From Lysobacter spongiicola DSM 21749 (lineage in GTDB: Bacteria > Pseudomonadota > Gammaproteobacteria > Xanthomonadales > Xanthomonadaceae), in assembly GCF_900167055.1 (NCBI RefSeq), contig NZ_FUXP01000002.1, forward strand, positions 62,001 to 126,000: a stretch of DNA of 64,000 nt, written 5' to 3'. Every line of letters begins with the position of its first letter. Position 1 is the first letter of the stretch. The notes under the pieces are model-generated. The model was not told the origin of the DNA and did no database searches. It saw nothing but the letters and a program-made list of their open reading frames with translations. Of the stretch, positions 50,564 through 59,360 are shown one piece after another. Both the position numbers and the translations under genes were made by a program.

Positions 50564-51315
50564 TGCCCCGCCCGGGCCGCCGTGCTTTCCGCCAGTGCGA
50601 TGGCCTCCCCTGCACGGGCCACGCGGTGGCCACGGGCTTCGAGCTCCCGGCCCTCCTCCGCATTGGCATAGTGATAGAACACGCAGCGGCTCAACAGCTC
50701 CGGGGGATACTCGCGCTCGAGATCCTCGATGCCGCTATGGGACGGGTTCCCATGCAGGGCGCAATCGTGGGCCACCAGCTCGCCGGCATCGGCGAAGCGC
50801 GTGAGCACCTCGGGAATGGGCCGGGTGTCGCCGGTCCACACCACACTGCCGTGCAACCGCAGGCCGAATGACGTGCCGGGCCAGTGGTGCCGCGTCGCGA
50901 ACACCTCCAAACGCACACCCTCATGCCAGAAGGCATCGCCAACCGGGATGACCTGGAAAGCATCCCAGAAGTTCGCCCCCCCTTCGGCCAGCGGATTGGG
51001 GTAGTCGCCCACGCGCTGGTGCAGCAACGGGACGAGGCCGGCGGGCACGTACAGACGCACCTTGCCGCGCCACCGCTCATCGAAGTAGCTGTCGACAAAC
51101 AGGCGCTCGAACCCGGCGACGTGGTCGAGGTGGGTATGGGTAATGAAGAGCGAGCGCGGCGCCTCGCCATACTGCGCCATGTAGGCGGTCAGGCCTTCCC
51201 CGCCGCAATCGATGGTCAACCAGGGGCGGCTGTCGAGTTCGATCGTCGCCATGGCCGAGCCCAGCTCCACGGCCGACGCGTTGCCCACGCCCTGGGGACG
51301 CAACTGCCAGCCCAT
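50560..51315 (-). CDS. Metallo-beta-lactamase-fold hydrolase (RNase Z-like)
   Basis: A 251-residue protein with the metal motif FITHTHLDHVAGFERLF (HxHxDH), a later His in THHWPGTSFGLRL-like context (RHHWPGTSFGLRL), VVWTGDTRPIPEVL with the bridging Asp, and HDCALHGNPSHSG. The spacing resembles the RNase Z/ElaC and phosphodiesterase branch more than the glyoxalase II branch. The substrate is unknown. It lies between kdkA (1 base gap) and moaA (4-base overlap), so the three genes form one transcript in spite of unlike functions. Confidence 0.88.
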
Positions 51316-51316
51316 G

Positions 51317-52066
51317 TCAGTACCCCCTCGCCCAGATGCGGTCGTAGGCCTCGCGGAGGCGGGCGAAGTCGCGCTCCACGGCGTCGGTCGACCGCTGGCC
51401 GCGCAGCTTCATCAACGAGCGTTTCAGGCGCGCCAGGTTGCCCTCTCGCCAGCGCGTTGCCGGGATCTGCATGCGGCTGCGATCCAGGTCGATCAGCCAG
51501 CCCTGGCCGGTGCGATCGAACAGCAGGTTGTGGGCGTTGAGGTCGGCGTGGTCGAGGCCCGCCCGGTGCGCCCGGGCAATCAGTCGCCCTGCCTCCTCCC
51601 ATGGCGCACAGTCCCCGGCGACCGCGGCACGATCGGCCAGCGTACGCACGTCGGGAAGCCGCTCGACGAGGATCGCGGCGCGATAGTGCATGCCTTGCCG
51701 CAGGTAGCACGCTGCGATCGGCCGCGGAACCGGCACGCCCTTCTCTGCCGCCGCACGGGTCAGACGGAACTCGGCGAAACTGCGGGTACGGGCCGCGCCG
51801 CGCCACAGATAGCGGTCGCGGTTCACATGGGCAACCAGGCCGCCACGCAGGTAGCATCGCAGCACCGACTGGCCGAATGGCGCATCGACGAACCAGGCAC
51901 CGCCTCGTCCGCCACTCTCGACCGGTCGCGCGCTGTCGCCCCAGAACGCCGGCGAAAACCATTCGGCCTGTGCTTGCCGCACCACCTCGAGGTCGAACAG
52001 AATCGCGCCGATGCCGCCATCCTCGCGGAAAGGCGTCAATCCTTCGGTAGCGTCATACCCCGTCAT
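51317..52066 (-). CDS. kdkA: 3-deoxy-D-manno-octulosonic acid kinase
   Basis: A 249-residue kinase-like fold of the KdkA/WaaP group. [17 protein letters not shown] near the start, [39 protein letters not shown], the catalytic loop [15 protein letters not shown] and the metal-binding LIDLDRSR are all present. It phosphorylates position 4 of Kdo in the LPS inner core, at the cytoplasmic face. The start at 52066 gives exactly the usual 249 residues. The divergent GT9 gene probably adds a core sugar, so both act on the same molecule. Confidence 0.92.
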   Translation of the reverse strand: MTGYDATEGLTPFREDGGIGAILFDLEVVRQAQAEWFSPAFWGDSARPVESGGRGGAWFVDAPFGQSVLRCYLRGGLVAHVNRDRYLWRGAARTRSFAEFRLTRAAAEKGVPVPRPIAACYLRQGMHYRAAILVERLPDVRTLADRAAVAGDCAPWEEAGRLIARAHRAGLDHADLNAHNLLFDRTGQGWLIDLDRSRMQIPATRWREGNLARLKRSLMKLRGQRSTDAVERDFARLREAYDRIWARGY

Positions 52067-53144
52067 CCCCCGGAGTCTAGCAATTACCATCCCGCCCGCA
52101 CCCTCTTCCATCTGCCTCCTCCGCCTGTCCGCGCTGGGCGACGTCACCCACGTGGTGCCACTCGTACATACGTTGCAGGCGGCCTGGCCCGGCACCCGGT
52201 TTTCATGGGTGATCGGCAAGGGGGAGCATCGGCTCCTGCAGGGACTGCCCGGAGTGGAGTTCCTGGAGTACGACAAGAAATCGGGTTGGGCTGGCATGAA
52301 GGCACTGCGGCGAAGCATCCGCGAGCGCTCGCCAAGGGGGTTCGACGTCCTGTTGCAGATGCAGGTCGCCGCGCGCGCGAACCTGCTCTCGGCCTTCGTG
52401 CCCGCGAAGGTTCGGGTGGGCTACGACCGTGCACGCTCCAGGGACGGGCACGGACTGTTCATCAACCGCCGCATCCCGGACCGGCCGGGCATCCATGTGC
52501 TGGATGCAATCGGCAGTTTCTGCGAGCCGCTGGGGCTGAGGCAGACGCAGGTGCGATGGGACCTGCCGGTCCCGGACGACGCACGCCAATGGGCCCGTGA
52601 CCAGTGGCCGGAGGATGGAACGCCGACGCTGATGATCTCGCCCTGCTCAAGCCACGTACTGCGCAACTGGCGGGCGGAACGCTACGCCGCACTGGCCGAC
52701 CATGCCGTGGGACGCGGGTGGCGGGTGGTGCTGTGCGGCGGACGCAGCGAGCTGGAACGGCAGACCGCCGACGCGATCATCGCGGCCATGGACGGGCCGG
52801 CGATCAATCTGGTCGGCAAGGACACCCTCAAGCAATTGCCGGCCCTGCTGGAACGCGCCGACCTGCTGGTCACCCCGGATTCCGGCCCGATGCACATTGC
52901 CAATGCCATGGGTACCAAGGTGCTGGGGCTGCACGCGGCGAGCAACCCCGCCCGGAGCGGCCCCTACTCCGACCGCCGCTACTGCGTCGACCGCTATGAC
53001 GATGCTGCCCGCAAGTACCTCGGCAAACCGGCGGCGGTACTTCGCTGGGGCACCAAGATCGAGCGCGAGGGCGTGATGGACCTGGTCAGCGTCGACGACG
53101 CCGTCGACGCATTCGAGCGCTACCGTGCCGACATCGATGCCTGA
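52011..53144 (+). CDS. Glycosyltransferase family 9 (heptosyltransferase-like, LPS core)
   Basis: GT9 similarity starts at [20 protein letters not shown] and includes [40 protein letters not shown], and [20 protein letters not shown] with [13 protein letters not shown]. These are the features of WaaC/WaaF-type enzymes that move sugars from ADP-heptose or similar donors to inner core. The start is a problem: the only ATG in frame (52011) would overlap kdkA by 56 bases and add 26 residues without similarity, while the natural place, 52089, reads ATC. Coordinates are given from 52011. It is divergent from kdkA and 21 bases before the DUF6165 gene end (convergent). Confidence 0.85.
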   Translation: MPPSSRKGVNPSVASYPVIPRSLAITIPPAPSSICLLRLSALGDVTHVVPLVHTLQAAWPGTRFSWVIGKGEHRLLQGLPGVEFLEYDKKSGWAGMKALRRSIRERSPRGFDVLLQMQVAARANLLSAFVPAKVRVGYDRARSRDGHGLFINRRIPDRPGIHVLDAIGSFCEPLGLRQTQVRWDLPVPDDARQWARDQWPEDGTPTLMISPCSSHVLRNWRAERYAALADHAVGRGWRVVLCGGRSELERQTADAIIAAMDGPAINLVGKDTLKQLPALLERADLLVTPDSGPMHIANAMGTKVLGLHAASNPARSGPYSDRRYCVDRYDDAARKYLGKPAAVLRWGTKIEREGVMDLVSVDDAVDAFERYRADIDA

Positions 53145-53165
53145 GCGTGCGGGGCCCGGTGGGGT

Positions 53166-53573
53166 TCAGGGGGCGTCGCCGCTCCGGTAGTCCTGGTAGG
53201 ACTTCTCCTCGACGTACGAGGAACCCAGGGCCAGGTTGATCTCGCGCTTGAGGCGGGCGCGCTCGTCGTTCTCGAAGTAGACGCTGCGGGCCAGGCGGAC
53301 GAACTCGTCGTCGAATTCGCGGGCCTTTTCCTTCACCCGGATGGCGTCCTCGATCTCCCAGAGACGCTCGTTGACCTGTTTGAGCTCGGCACGCAGGCGA
53401 ACGACATCACCCACTGCCGCCGGGTGTCCCATCCAGGTCTTCTCGAGCGCCGAGAGCTCCTTGCGCACGTTCTCAAGCTTGGCGGCGTCTTCGATGCGCT
53501 CGGACTTGATCTGCAGGATCGCGATCTTGTCCAGGAGCTCGCCAAAGGACACGGGAACAAGGATCTCGGACAT
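53166..53573 (-). CDS. DUF6165 family protein
   Basis: A 135-residue, mostly helical protein: MSEILVPVSFGELLDKIAIL, then the conserved KSERIEDAAKLENVRKELSA, and coiled-coil-like ELKQVNERLWEIEDAIRVKE. It ends SYVEEKSYQDYRSG. The family occurs close to LPS core genes (kdkA, GT9) in Xanthomonadaceae and in other proteobacteria, which suggests a part in surface polysaccharide or core assembly, but no function is known to me. It has no signal peptide or membrane segment. No clear ribosome binding site precedes ATG 53573. Confidence 0.8.
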   Translation of the reverse strand: MSEILVPVSFGELLDKIAILQIKSERIEDAAKLENVRKELSALEKTWMGHPAAVGDVVRLRAELKQVNERLWEIEDAIRVKEKAREFDDEFVRLARSVYFENDERARLKREINLALGSSYVEEKSYQDYRSGDAP

Positions 53574-53640
53574 GGAGGAATCTCGCGCAGGCTGTCGGGG
53601 AGCGGGCAGTGTACCGTCGCCGGTGGTGGTGTCATGGCGC

Positions 53641-53669
53641 TTGTCCGCGCGCGCGGCGGACCGTATCAT
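53641..53669 (+). promoter_or_regulatory. Sigma-70 promoter candidate for tRNA-Ser(CGA)
   Basis: TTGTCC (53641-53646), 17 bases, TATCAT (53664-53669); transcription would begin about 30 bases before the tRNA. The -35 and spacing equal those of the tRNA-Ser(GGA) promoter. Confidence 0.55.
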
Positions 53670-53705
53670 GGCGCCCCCACGGCAGCTTCCGGGCCGTCGG
53701 GATCC

Positions 53706-53796
<91 letters not shown>

Positions 53797-53807
53797 GATG
53801 ACGCAGG

Positions 53808-53831
53808 AGGGCTGCCCCGGCAGCCCTTTTT
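53808..53831 (+). terminator. Intrinsic terminator after tRNA-Ser(CGA)
   Basis: GGGCTGCC (53809-53816) and GGCAGCCC (53819-53826) form an 8-bp stem with a 2-base loop followed by TTTTT, 12 bases after the tRNA. Confidence 0.9.
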
Positions 53832-53924
53832 GCTGCCCGCGCGCCTTGTGCCGAGGCCGGCACGCCACGATTATTGCGTTATTCCCCGGAACGCAGACCA
53901 CTCCGCATCAGGCATGCTCGACAC

Positions 53925-54629
53925 ATGATCGAATTCGGACACCTGACGCACGTCGGCCTGCGCCGCGAGCTGAACGAAGACAGCTATTACGGGGACAGTG
54001 AACTGGGACTGTGGCTGGTGGCCGACGGCATGGGTGGGCACGAGTACGGCGAAGTGGCCAGTGCGCTGGCGCGCGACACCATCGTGCGGGAGATCCGCGA
54101 CGGTACGCCGCTCATCCAGGCCATCCGGGTCGCGGACGAAGAGATCATCCGCACCTCGCGCCGCCGCCATGACGCGCTGCCGATGGGCACCACGGTGGTG
54201 GCCGCGAAGGTCCATGGCAGCAGGTTCGAGGTCGCGTGGGTGGGCGACAGCCGCGTCTACCTGTGGCGCGACGGCCAGCTCGCACAGCTGTCGCAGGACC
54301 ACAGTTACGTCCAGGAGCTGATCGCCAACGGTGCGATCACCCATGAGCAGGCCCGCAACCACCCGCACCGCAACGTGGTGACCCAGGCATTGGGCGTGAC
54401 CGACCCGCGCAACCTCAACGTCGAAACGATGACCGGGGAACTGCGTCCCGGCATGCAACTGCTGTTGTGCAGCGACGGACTCACGGAGGAGGTCGGGGAC
54501 CGGGAGATCGCGCGCGTACTCGCCAGGGGCGACTGCAGTGCCCAGGAGTGCGTCGACACGCTGGTGGCGGCTGCGCTCGACGGCGGCGGCTCGGACAACA
54601 TCACCGTCGTCCTGGTCCGCAGCCACTGA
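53925..54629 (+). CDS. PP2C-family serine/threonine protein phosphatase
   Basis: A 234-residue phosphatase. Metal-binding and catalytic motifs are LRRELNEDSYY, LWLVADGMGGHEYGEVAS, MGTTVVAAKV, VAWVGDSRVYLWRDGQLAQL, LLLCSDGLTEEV and GGGSDNITVVLV, covering all the PP2C blocks. It removes phosphate from Ser/Thr in the cytoplasm and normally opposes a Hanks-type kinase; no kinase or FHA-domain gene is adjacent. The start at 53925 (MIEFGHLTHVG) is preferred because it begins with the first PP2C strand. Confidence 0.93.
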   Translation: MIEFGHLTHVGLRRELNEDSYYGDSELGLWLVADGMGGHEYGEVASALARDTIVREIRDGTPLIQAIRVADEEIIRTSRRRHDALPMGTTVVAAKVHGSRFEVAWVGDSRVYLWRDGQLAQLSQDHSYVQELIANGAITHEQARNHPHRNVVTQALGVTDPRNLNVETMTGELRPGMQLLLCSDGLTEEVGDREIARVLARGDCSAQECVDTLVAAALDGGGSDNITVVLVRSH

Positions 54630-54636
54630 CGGCGGT

Positions 54637-55371
54637 TCAGGCCGGCACCGGCTCCCTGTCCCCGTTCGCCGGCTCGAACGCCAGGTCCCATACCGCACGA
54701 CCGGCGCGCTTGCGCAGTGTCTCAAGCCGTGCCTCATGGGCCGCCTGTTCGTCTGCGGCCACCACCACCCGCGGTCGCGGGCGATCGGGATCGACGCGGA
54801 ACACGATCTTCGTTTCCACCGCCGGGTCGTTGCTGCCGAAGCCGATCTCTTCCTGTCCGGACGTCAGGCCAATGTACACCTCGGCCAGCAACTGGGCATC
54901 GAGCAGGGCCCCGTGCAACTGGCGGTGCGCATTGTCGACCCCGAGGCGCCGACAGAGCGCATCGAGGGAGTTGCGCTGCCCGGGGTAGCGCTGCCGCGCG
55001 AGCAGCAGCGAGTCCTCGATGGCGCAACGATCGGCCAGGCATCCGTGCGCGGCACCCGCCAGCCGCAGCTCGTTGTCCAGGAACCCGACGTCGAAGGCCG
55101 CGTTGTGGATCACCAGCTGGGCGCCATCGATGAACTCGAGGAACTCGTCGACGACCTCTGCGAATCGTGGCTTGTCGGCAAGGAACTCGCGCGTCAATCC
55201 CGTGACTTCCTGAGCACCCTGCTCGAACTCGCAGTCGGGGTTGAGGTAGCGGTGGAACGTACGGCCCGTGGGACGGCGCTCCACGAACTCGACGCAGCCG
55301 ATTTCGACCACCCGGTTGCCGCGTTCCCAACTCAGGCCGGTGGTTTCGGTATCGAGGATGACCTGTCGCAT
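54637..55371 (-). CDS. dnaQ: DNA polymerase III epsilon subunit (3'-5' exonuclease)
   Basis: A 244-residue proofreading subunit. ExoI is VILDTETTGLSW, ExoII is VIHNAAFDVGFLDNEL, and ExoIII is HRQLHGALLDAQLLAEVY with the catalytic His and Asp. The C-terminal tail (LRKRAGRAVWDLAFEP) is the part that binds the alpha subunit. ATG 55371 is used; GTG 55377 is in frame. It is preceded by rnhA, 30 bases away, the conserved pair which in E. coli is divergent but here runs in the same direction. Confidence 0.95.
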   Translation of the reverse strand: MRQVILDTETTGLSWERGNRVVEIGCVEFVERRPTGRTFHRYLNPDCEFEQGAQEVTGLTREFLADKPRFAEVVDEFLEFIDGAQLVIHNAAFDVGFLDNELRLAGAAHGCLADRCAIEDSLLLARQRYPGQRNSLDALCRRLGVDNAHRQLHGALLDAQLLAEVYIGLTSGQEEIGFGSNDPAVETKIVFRVDPDRPRPRVVVAADEQAAHEARLETLRKRAGRAVWDLAFEPANGDREPVPA

Positions 55372-55401
55372 CGCCACAGTGTAGTCCAGCCTCGCCGTGC
55401 C

Positions 55402-55860
55402 CTACCGCGACCCGGCGCGCAGCTTGATCGCCTCATCGCGCGCCAGCACATCCACGCGTTCGTTGTCCGGATTGCCGGAGTGGCCCTTGACCCACCGCCA
55501 GTCGATCACGTGCCGCTGCGCGGCCGCATGCAGCCGCTCCCACAGGTCGCGGTTCTTGACCAGGCCGCCGCCGGCGGTCTTCCAGCCACGCCGCAACCAG
55601 TTCGGCACCCACAGGGTGATGCCCTGCCTGACGTACTGGGAGTCGGTATGCAGCACGACGGCGCACGGCTCGCGCAAGGCCTCCAGCGCGGCGATGGCCG
55701 CCATCAGTTCCATGCGATTGTTGGTGGTGTCCGGCTCGCCGCCGACCAGCTCGCGCTCGCGGTCCCTGTAGCGCAGCAGCGCAGCCCAGCCCCCGGGCCC
55801 CGGATTGCCCAGGCACGCGCCGTCGGTGTGGATCTCTATCGTCTTTCCAGCTTCAGTCAT
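55402..55860 (-). CDS. rnhA: Ribonuclease HI
   Basis: A 152-residue enzyme with catalytic residues in [20 protein letters not shown] (Asp), [13 protein letters not shown] (Glu), [12 protein letters not shown] (Asp) and [13 protein letters not shown] (Asp), plus the basic protrusion [15 protein letters not shown]. It degrades RNA in RNA-DNA hybrids. It is 7 bases after the methyltransferase gene. Confidence 0.97.
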   Translation of the reverse strand: MTEAGKTIEIHTDGACLGNPGPGGWAALLRYRDRERELVGGEPDTTNNRMELMAAIAALEALREPCAVVLHTDSQYVRQGITLWVPNWLRRGWKTAGGGLVKNRDLWERLHAAAQRHVIDWRWVKGHSGNPDNERVDVLARDEAIKLRAGSR

Positions 55861-55867
55861 CCGGCCA

Positions 55868-56590
55868 TTATCCCGACTTGCGGCCAGCCGAGGGGGTTTG
55901 CCGATAGCCCGGCTGCCGGCCCGCCGCGCCCTGCACCACCCCGGGCGACCAGCGCAGCCGGCGGACGGGATCCGGCGGCACCGCTGCATGCGTGCGCTTG
56001 TCCACGGTGAGCACGAGGCCACCCCTGACCCGATCCAGCGGCCCGACACCTGCCGGGTCGCCCGCCAGAGACCAGCGCGGTCCCACCCACTGCACGTTGA
56101 CCGAACCGGCGACGAAACCCGCGCGGCGAAGTATCGCCTGCCAGCTGCCCGTGCCGCGGGCCCGCAAGCCACTTCGCATCCAGCGGGCGCGCCACGGCGA
56201 CCACGGGTTGAGCGTCGCCAACCACAGCGTGCCACCCGGCGCGAGCACGCGGTGGCATTCCTCGAGCAGTGGCAATGGATCCCGGCGATCGTCCAGTGCG
56301 TGTTGCAGCATCAAGGCCCCGAAGGATTCGCTGGCGAGTGGCATCGGCAACGCGCAGCGCAGGGCGCCGTCGAAGCCCTCGCGCCGGCGCTTAAGCACCA
56401 GCCCGCGGCGCCCCGGCTCCGGCGACGGCGCAGACGCCAGGCCAAGCCATGCCCAGGGCAAGGCCGGGCAGCCTGCCAGTACGCGATCCAGCGCGCCCTG
56501 CTCCGCCGACAACAGCGCTCGGCCGTGGCGGCCGGCGAACCAGTCCAGCGGCGGAGCATCAAGTTGACGGTGGGGCACGATCGCGGGCAT
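55868..56590 (-). CDS. YafS-like class I SAM-dependent methyltransferase
   Basis: A 240-residue protein with a type 11 methyltransferase fold, seen in [40 protein letters not shown] and the adjacent [10 protein letters not shown]. The first glycine-rich SAM loop is degenerate ([18 protein letters not shown] region), so SAM binding should be tested. Its place between gloB (divergent) and rnhA is where E. coli has yafS, of unknown substrate. The last 25 residues are basic and probably disordered. Confidence 0.75.
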   Translation of the reverse strand: MPAIVPHRQLDAPPLDWFAGRHGRALLSAEQGALDRVLAGCPALPWAWLGLASAPSPEPGRRGLVLKRRREGFDGALRCALPMPLASESFGALMLQHALDDRRDPLPLLEECHRVLAPGGTLWLATLNPWSPWRARWMRSGLRARGTGSWQAILRRAGFVAGSVNVQWVGPRWSLAGDPAGVGPLDRVRGGLVLTVDKRTHAAVPPDPVRRLRWSPGVVQGAAGRQPGYRQTPSAGRKSG

Positions 56591-56662
56591 GGTCGCCGGT
56601 TCCGCCGTGGGCGTAACCGCCGATTCTGCGGCATGCACCGGCGCAGCCCAAGGAGTTCCGCG

Positions 56663-57439
56663 ATGGACCTGCAGCCACTTCGAGCGTTCGACGACAACTA
56701 CATATGGTTGCTGCACGATCAAACCGGTGGCGCCATCGTGGTCGACCCGGGGGAAGCAGAACCGGTCCTTGCCGCGGCCGAAGATGGCCTACGCCCCACG
56801 GCGATCCTCCTGACCCACCACCACGCCGACCATGTCGGTGGGGTGCCCTCGCTGCTGGAGCACTGGCCGGAGCTGCCCGTCGTCGCCCCGCCAGACCCGC
56901 GCATCACCTGCGCGAACCGGATCGCCCACGACGGCGACGCAATCGAAGTGGGTGGGCGCACATTCAAGGCCTTGTCCGTTCCCGGTCACACCTCAAGCCA
57001 TGTCGCCTTCCACCTGGAAGAGGAAGGCGAAGCGGTGGTCTTCAGCGGCGACACTCTGTTCAGCCTGGGCTGTGGCCGCATGTTCGAAGGGTCGCCCGCG
57101 CAGATGCTGGCTTCGCTGTCGCGGCTGGCCGGGCTACCGGGCCTTACCCGGCTGTGCTGCGGGCACGAGTACACGATGTCCAATGCGGCATTCGCCGCAG
57201 CGGTCGAACCCCACAATCCCGATCTTCGACAACGCACCCGCGAGGCCCAGGCCATGATTGATGCGCATCGCCCGACCCTGCCCAGTTCGATTGCCAGCGA
57301 GCTCGCCTGCAATCCCTTCCTGCGCTGCGGACAGCCGGAAATCGTGGCCACCGTGGCGCATCGGTTGGGCCGTGAACCGGTCGACGCCGTGGAGGTGTTT
57401 GCCGAGTTGCGGCGCTGGAAAGACGGGTTCTCCGCATGA
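56663..57439 (+). CDS. gloB: Hydroxyacylglutathione hydrolase (glyoxalase II)
   Basis: A 258-residue metallo-enzyme: NYIWLLHD near the start, the dinuclear metal motif LLTHHHADHVGG, VPGHTSSHVAFHLE, FSGDTLFSLGCGRMFEGSPA and CCGHEYTMSNAAFA, with the C-terminal helical glutathione-binding domain ending RLGREPVDAVEVFAELRRWK. It hydrolyses S-lactoylglutathione in methylglyoxal detoxification. AAGGAG is 7 bases before the ATG. It is divergent from the yafS-like gene and overlaps the next gene by 4 bases. Confidence 0.96.
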   Translation: MDLQPLRAFDDNYIWLLHDQTGGAIVVDPGEAEPVLAAAEDGLRPTAILLTHHHADHVGGVPSLLEHWPELPVVAPPDPRITCANRIAHDGDAIEVGGRTFKALSVPGHTSSHVAFHLEEEGEAVVFSGDTLFSLGCGRMFEGSPAQMLASLSRLAGLPGLTRLCCGHEYTMSNAAFAAAVEPHNPDLRQRTREAQAMIDAHRPTLPSSIASELACNPFLRCGQPEIVATVAHRLGREPVDAVEVFAELRRWKDGFSA

Positions 57440-58410
57440 CCGCGCTGCGCGCCGCAGTGGGCGCGGTGCTCGCATTGTGGCTGGTCGTGTTCGCTCCGGA
57501 CTCGGCCGCAGCCCAGGATGCGGCGGGGGCCTCCCCGGTAGCGGAGGAAGCGACCGAAAGCGCCCCTGCCCGGACCGGCCTTGATATCTACCGCGAGTTC
57601 CGCGAAGGCCTCGCCGCCCCGGAATGCGGGGCCGACGTGAGCACGCGCTGGCGCAAGCATTTCGCCGCTGCACCACGTCGCCTTGCATCCGCCGATGACG
57701 AGACGTTGCTGTTGTTCGGATACGTGGTCGACGAAGTGCGCAAGTCGCACCTGCCCACCGAATACGCACTGATTCCGTTTGTCGAGAGTGGCTACCGGCC
57801 CGACGCACGCAGCCCGCTCGGGCCAGCCGGACTGTGGCAGATGATCAAACTGACCGCCCGCGACCACAAAGTACCGATCGGCAAGGGTTACGACGGCCGC
57901 CTGTCCCCAATCGACTCCACCCGCGCCGCGGTCCGCTATCTCAAGACATTGCACGGCATGTTCGCCGGCGACTGGCGGCTGGCAGTCATGGCCTACAACG
58001 CCGGCGAATACCGCATCCTCGGAGCGCTGAGGCGCGGCGGCCAGGTGGCCCGTGATGCGCAACCGGAGAGCCTGCCCGGGCTGCCCCGTATCACCCACGC
58101 CTACGTGCGCAAGCTCCACGCACTTGCCTGCGTATTACAGGACGCGGGGGAGGACGCGACTTGGATCGCAGCCCTGGAGCGCGGGGTGCCATCGCTCGAG
58201 GCCGTCGAGGTCGGCCCGGGTGTCACCCGCATCGCACAGTGGGCGGAGCGCCACAACCAGGACGCCGAGCGCCTCCGGTGGCTCAATCCGGTGCACAAAG
58301 GAAGGATCCGCCGCAGCGGACAGGGACCTGCGCAACTGCTCGCGGTCTCGCCAGTGGTGCTGCCGGTGCCGGACGAGGCACCCGCCGGCGGCGCTGCCGG
58401 GTCCCCCTGA
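57436..58410 (+). CDS. MltD-like lytic transglycosylase without LysM repeats
   Basis: A 324-residue exported protein. The signal peptide is [20 protein letters not shown]; no lipobox is seen. The SLT domain has the catalytic Glu in [37 protein letters not shown] and [13 protein letters not shown]. coli MltD is a lipoprotein with LysM repeats that bind peptidoglycan; here the C-terminal third ([20 protein letters not shown]) is at most one degenerate LysM. It cuts glycan strands in the periplasm. ATGA overlap with gloB; in E. coli gloB and mltD are adjacent as well. Confidence 0.88.
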   Translation: MTALRAAVGAVLALWLVVFAPDSAAAQDAAGASPVAEEATESAPARTGLDIYREFREGLAAPECGADVSTRWRKHFAAAPRRLASADDETLLLFGYVVDEVRKSHLPTEYALIPFVESGYRPDARSPLGPAGLWQMIKLTARDHKVPIGKGYDGRLSPIDSTRAAVRYLKTLHGMFAGDWRLAVMAYNAGEYRILGALRRGGQVARDAQPESLPGLPRITHAYVRKLHALACVLQDAGEDATWIAALERGVPSLEAVEVGPGVTRIAQWAERHNQDAERLRWLNPVHKGRIRRSGQGPAQLLAVSPVVLPVPDEAPAGGAAGSP

Positions 58411-58475
58411 GCGGCGGTTACACTTCCCGTTTGCCCGGCCATCCGGCCGCGGCCCTGATGATTCGAGGAGCAACC

Positions 58476-59270
58476 ATGGGTTTCCTGCAAGGCAAGCGCG
58501 CATTGATCACCGGCATCGCCAGCGACCGCTCGATCGCCAGCGGCATTGCCGAGGCGATGCACCGACAGGGCGCGGAACTGGCCTTCACTTACCTCAACGA
58601 CAAGCTGAAGCCCCGGGTCGAGAAGGCAGCAGCAGCGCTGGGAAGCGACATCGTGCTTCCACTGGACGTCTCCAGCGACGACAACATCAGCGCCTGTTTC
58701 GAGCAGCTTGGCCAGCACTGGGACGGTTTCGACATCCTCGTGCATGCCATCGCCTACGCGCCGCGCGAGGCCATCGAGGGCGAATTCCTGGACGGGCTGA
58801 CCCGCGAGAACTGGAACATCGCCCACGAGATCTCTGCGTTTTCGCTGGCCGCCATGGCCAAGGCGGCCCGGCCGCTGATGGCCAACCGCAACGGATCGAT
58901 CCTGACCTTGAGCTACCTCGGCGCCGAGCGTGCGCTGCAGAACTACAACGTCATGGGCGTGGCCAAGGCCAGCCTTGAAGCGACGGTGCGCTACCTGGCC
59001 CTGAACCTCGGACCCGAGGGCACCCGGGTCAACGCCATCTCCGCCGGGCCCATCAAGACCCTTTCGGCCGCCGGCATCGCCAACTTCCGCAAGATGCTCG
59101 GGCACTTCGAGCAGTACGCGCCGCTGCGCCGCAGCGTCACCATCGAAGATGTGGGAAACACCGCGGCATTCCTGTGCTCCGACCTGGCCGCCGGCATCAC
59201 CGGCGAGGTCACCTACGTCGACTCCGGCTACAACATCCTCGGCATGACCGGCATCGGCGACGCCGACTGA
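58476..59270 (+). CDS. fabI: Enoyl-ACP reductase (NADH), FabI type
   Basis: A 264-residue short-chain dehydrogenase-like enzyme. [20 protein letters not shown] is the FabI NADH-binding form; catalytic residues are Tyr147, Tyr157 and Lys164 ([20 protein letters not shown]), and [13 protein letters not shown] follows. It makes the last reduction in each cycle of fatty-acid elongation, and the remaining fab genes are at 32-37 kb. GAGGAG lies 5 bases before the ATG. A strong bidirectional terminator follows. Confidence 0.97.
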   Translation: MGFLQGKRALITGIASDRSIASGIAEAMHRQGAELAFTYLNDKLKPRVEKAAAALGSDIVLPLDVSSDDNISACFEQLGQHWDGFDILVHAIAYAPREAIEGEFLDGLTRENWNIAHEISAFSLAAMAKAARPLMANRNGSILTLSYLGAERALQNYNVMGVAKASLEATVRYLALNLGPEGTRVNAISAGPIKTLSAAGIANFRKMLGHFEQYAPLRRSVTIEDVGNTAAFLCSDLAAGITGEVTYVDSGYNILGMTGIGDAD

Positions 59271-59305
59271 GAAAGCTGCAGGTTCCGAACCGGAACCCCA
59301 AACGC

Positions 59306-59340
59306 GAAGAAGCCCGGTGCGAACCGGGCTTCTTCTGTTT
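59306..59340. terminator. Bidirectional terminator between fabI and ppiD
   Basis: GAAGAAGCCCGGT (59306-59318) pairs with ACCGGGCTTCTTC (59323-59335) over 13 bp, closing a GCGA tetraloop. The A/T-rich outer pairs give a weak T-tract in both directions, matching the convergent gene arrangement. Confidence 0.85.
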
Positions 59341-59360
59341 CGGCTGGCGTGAAGCGACAG

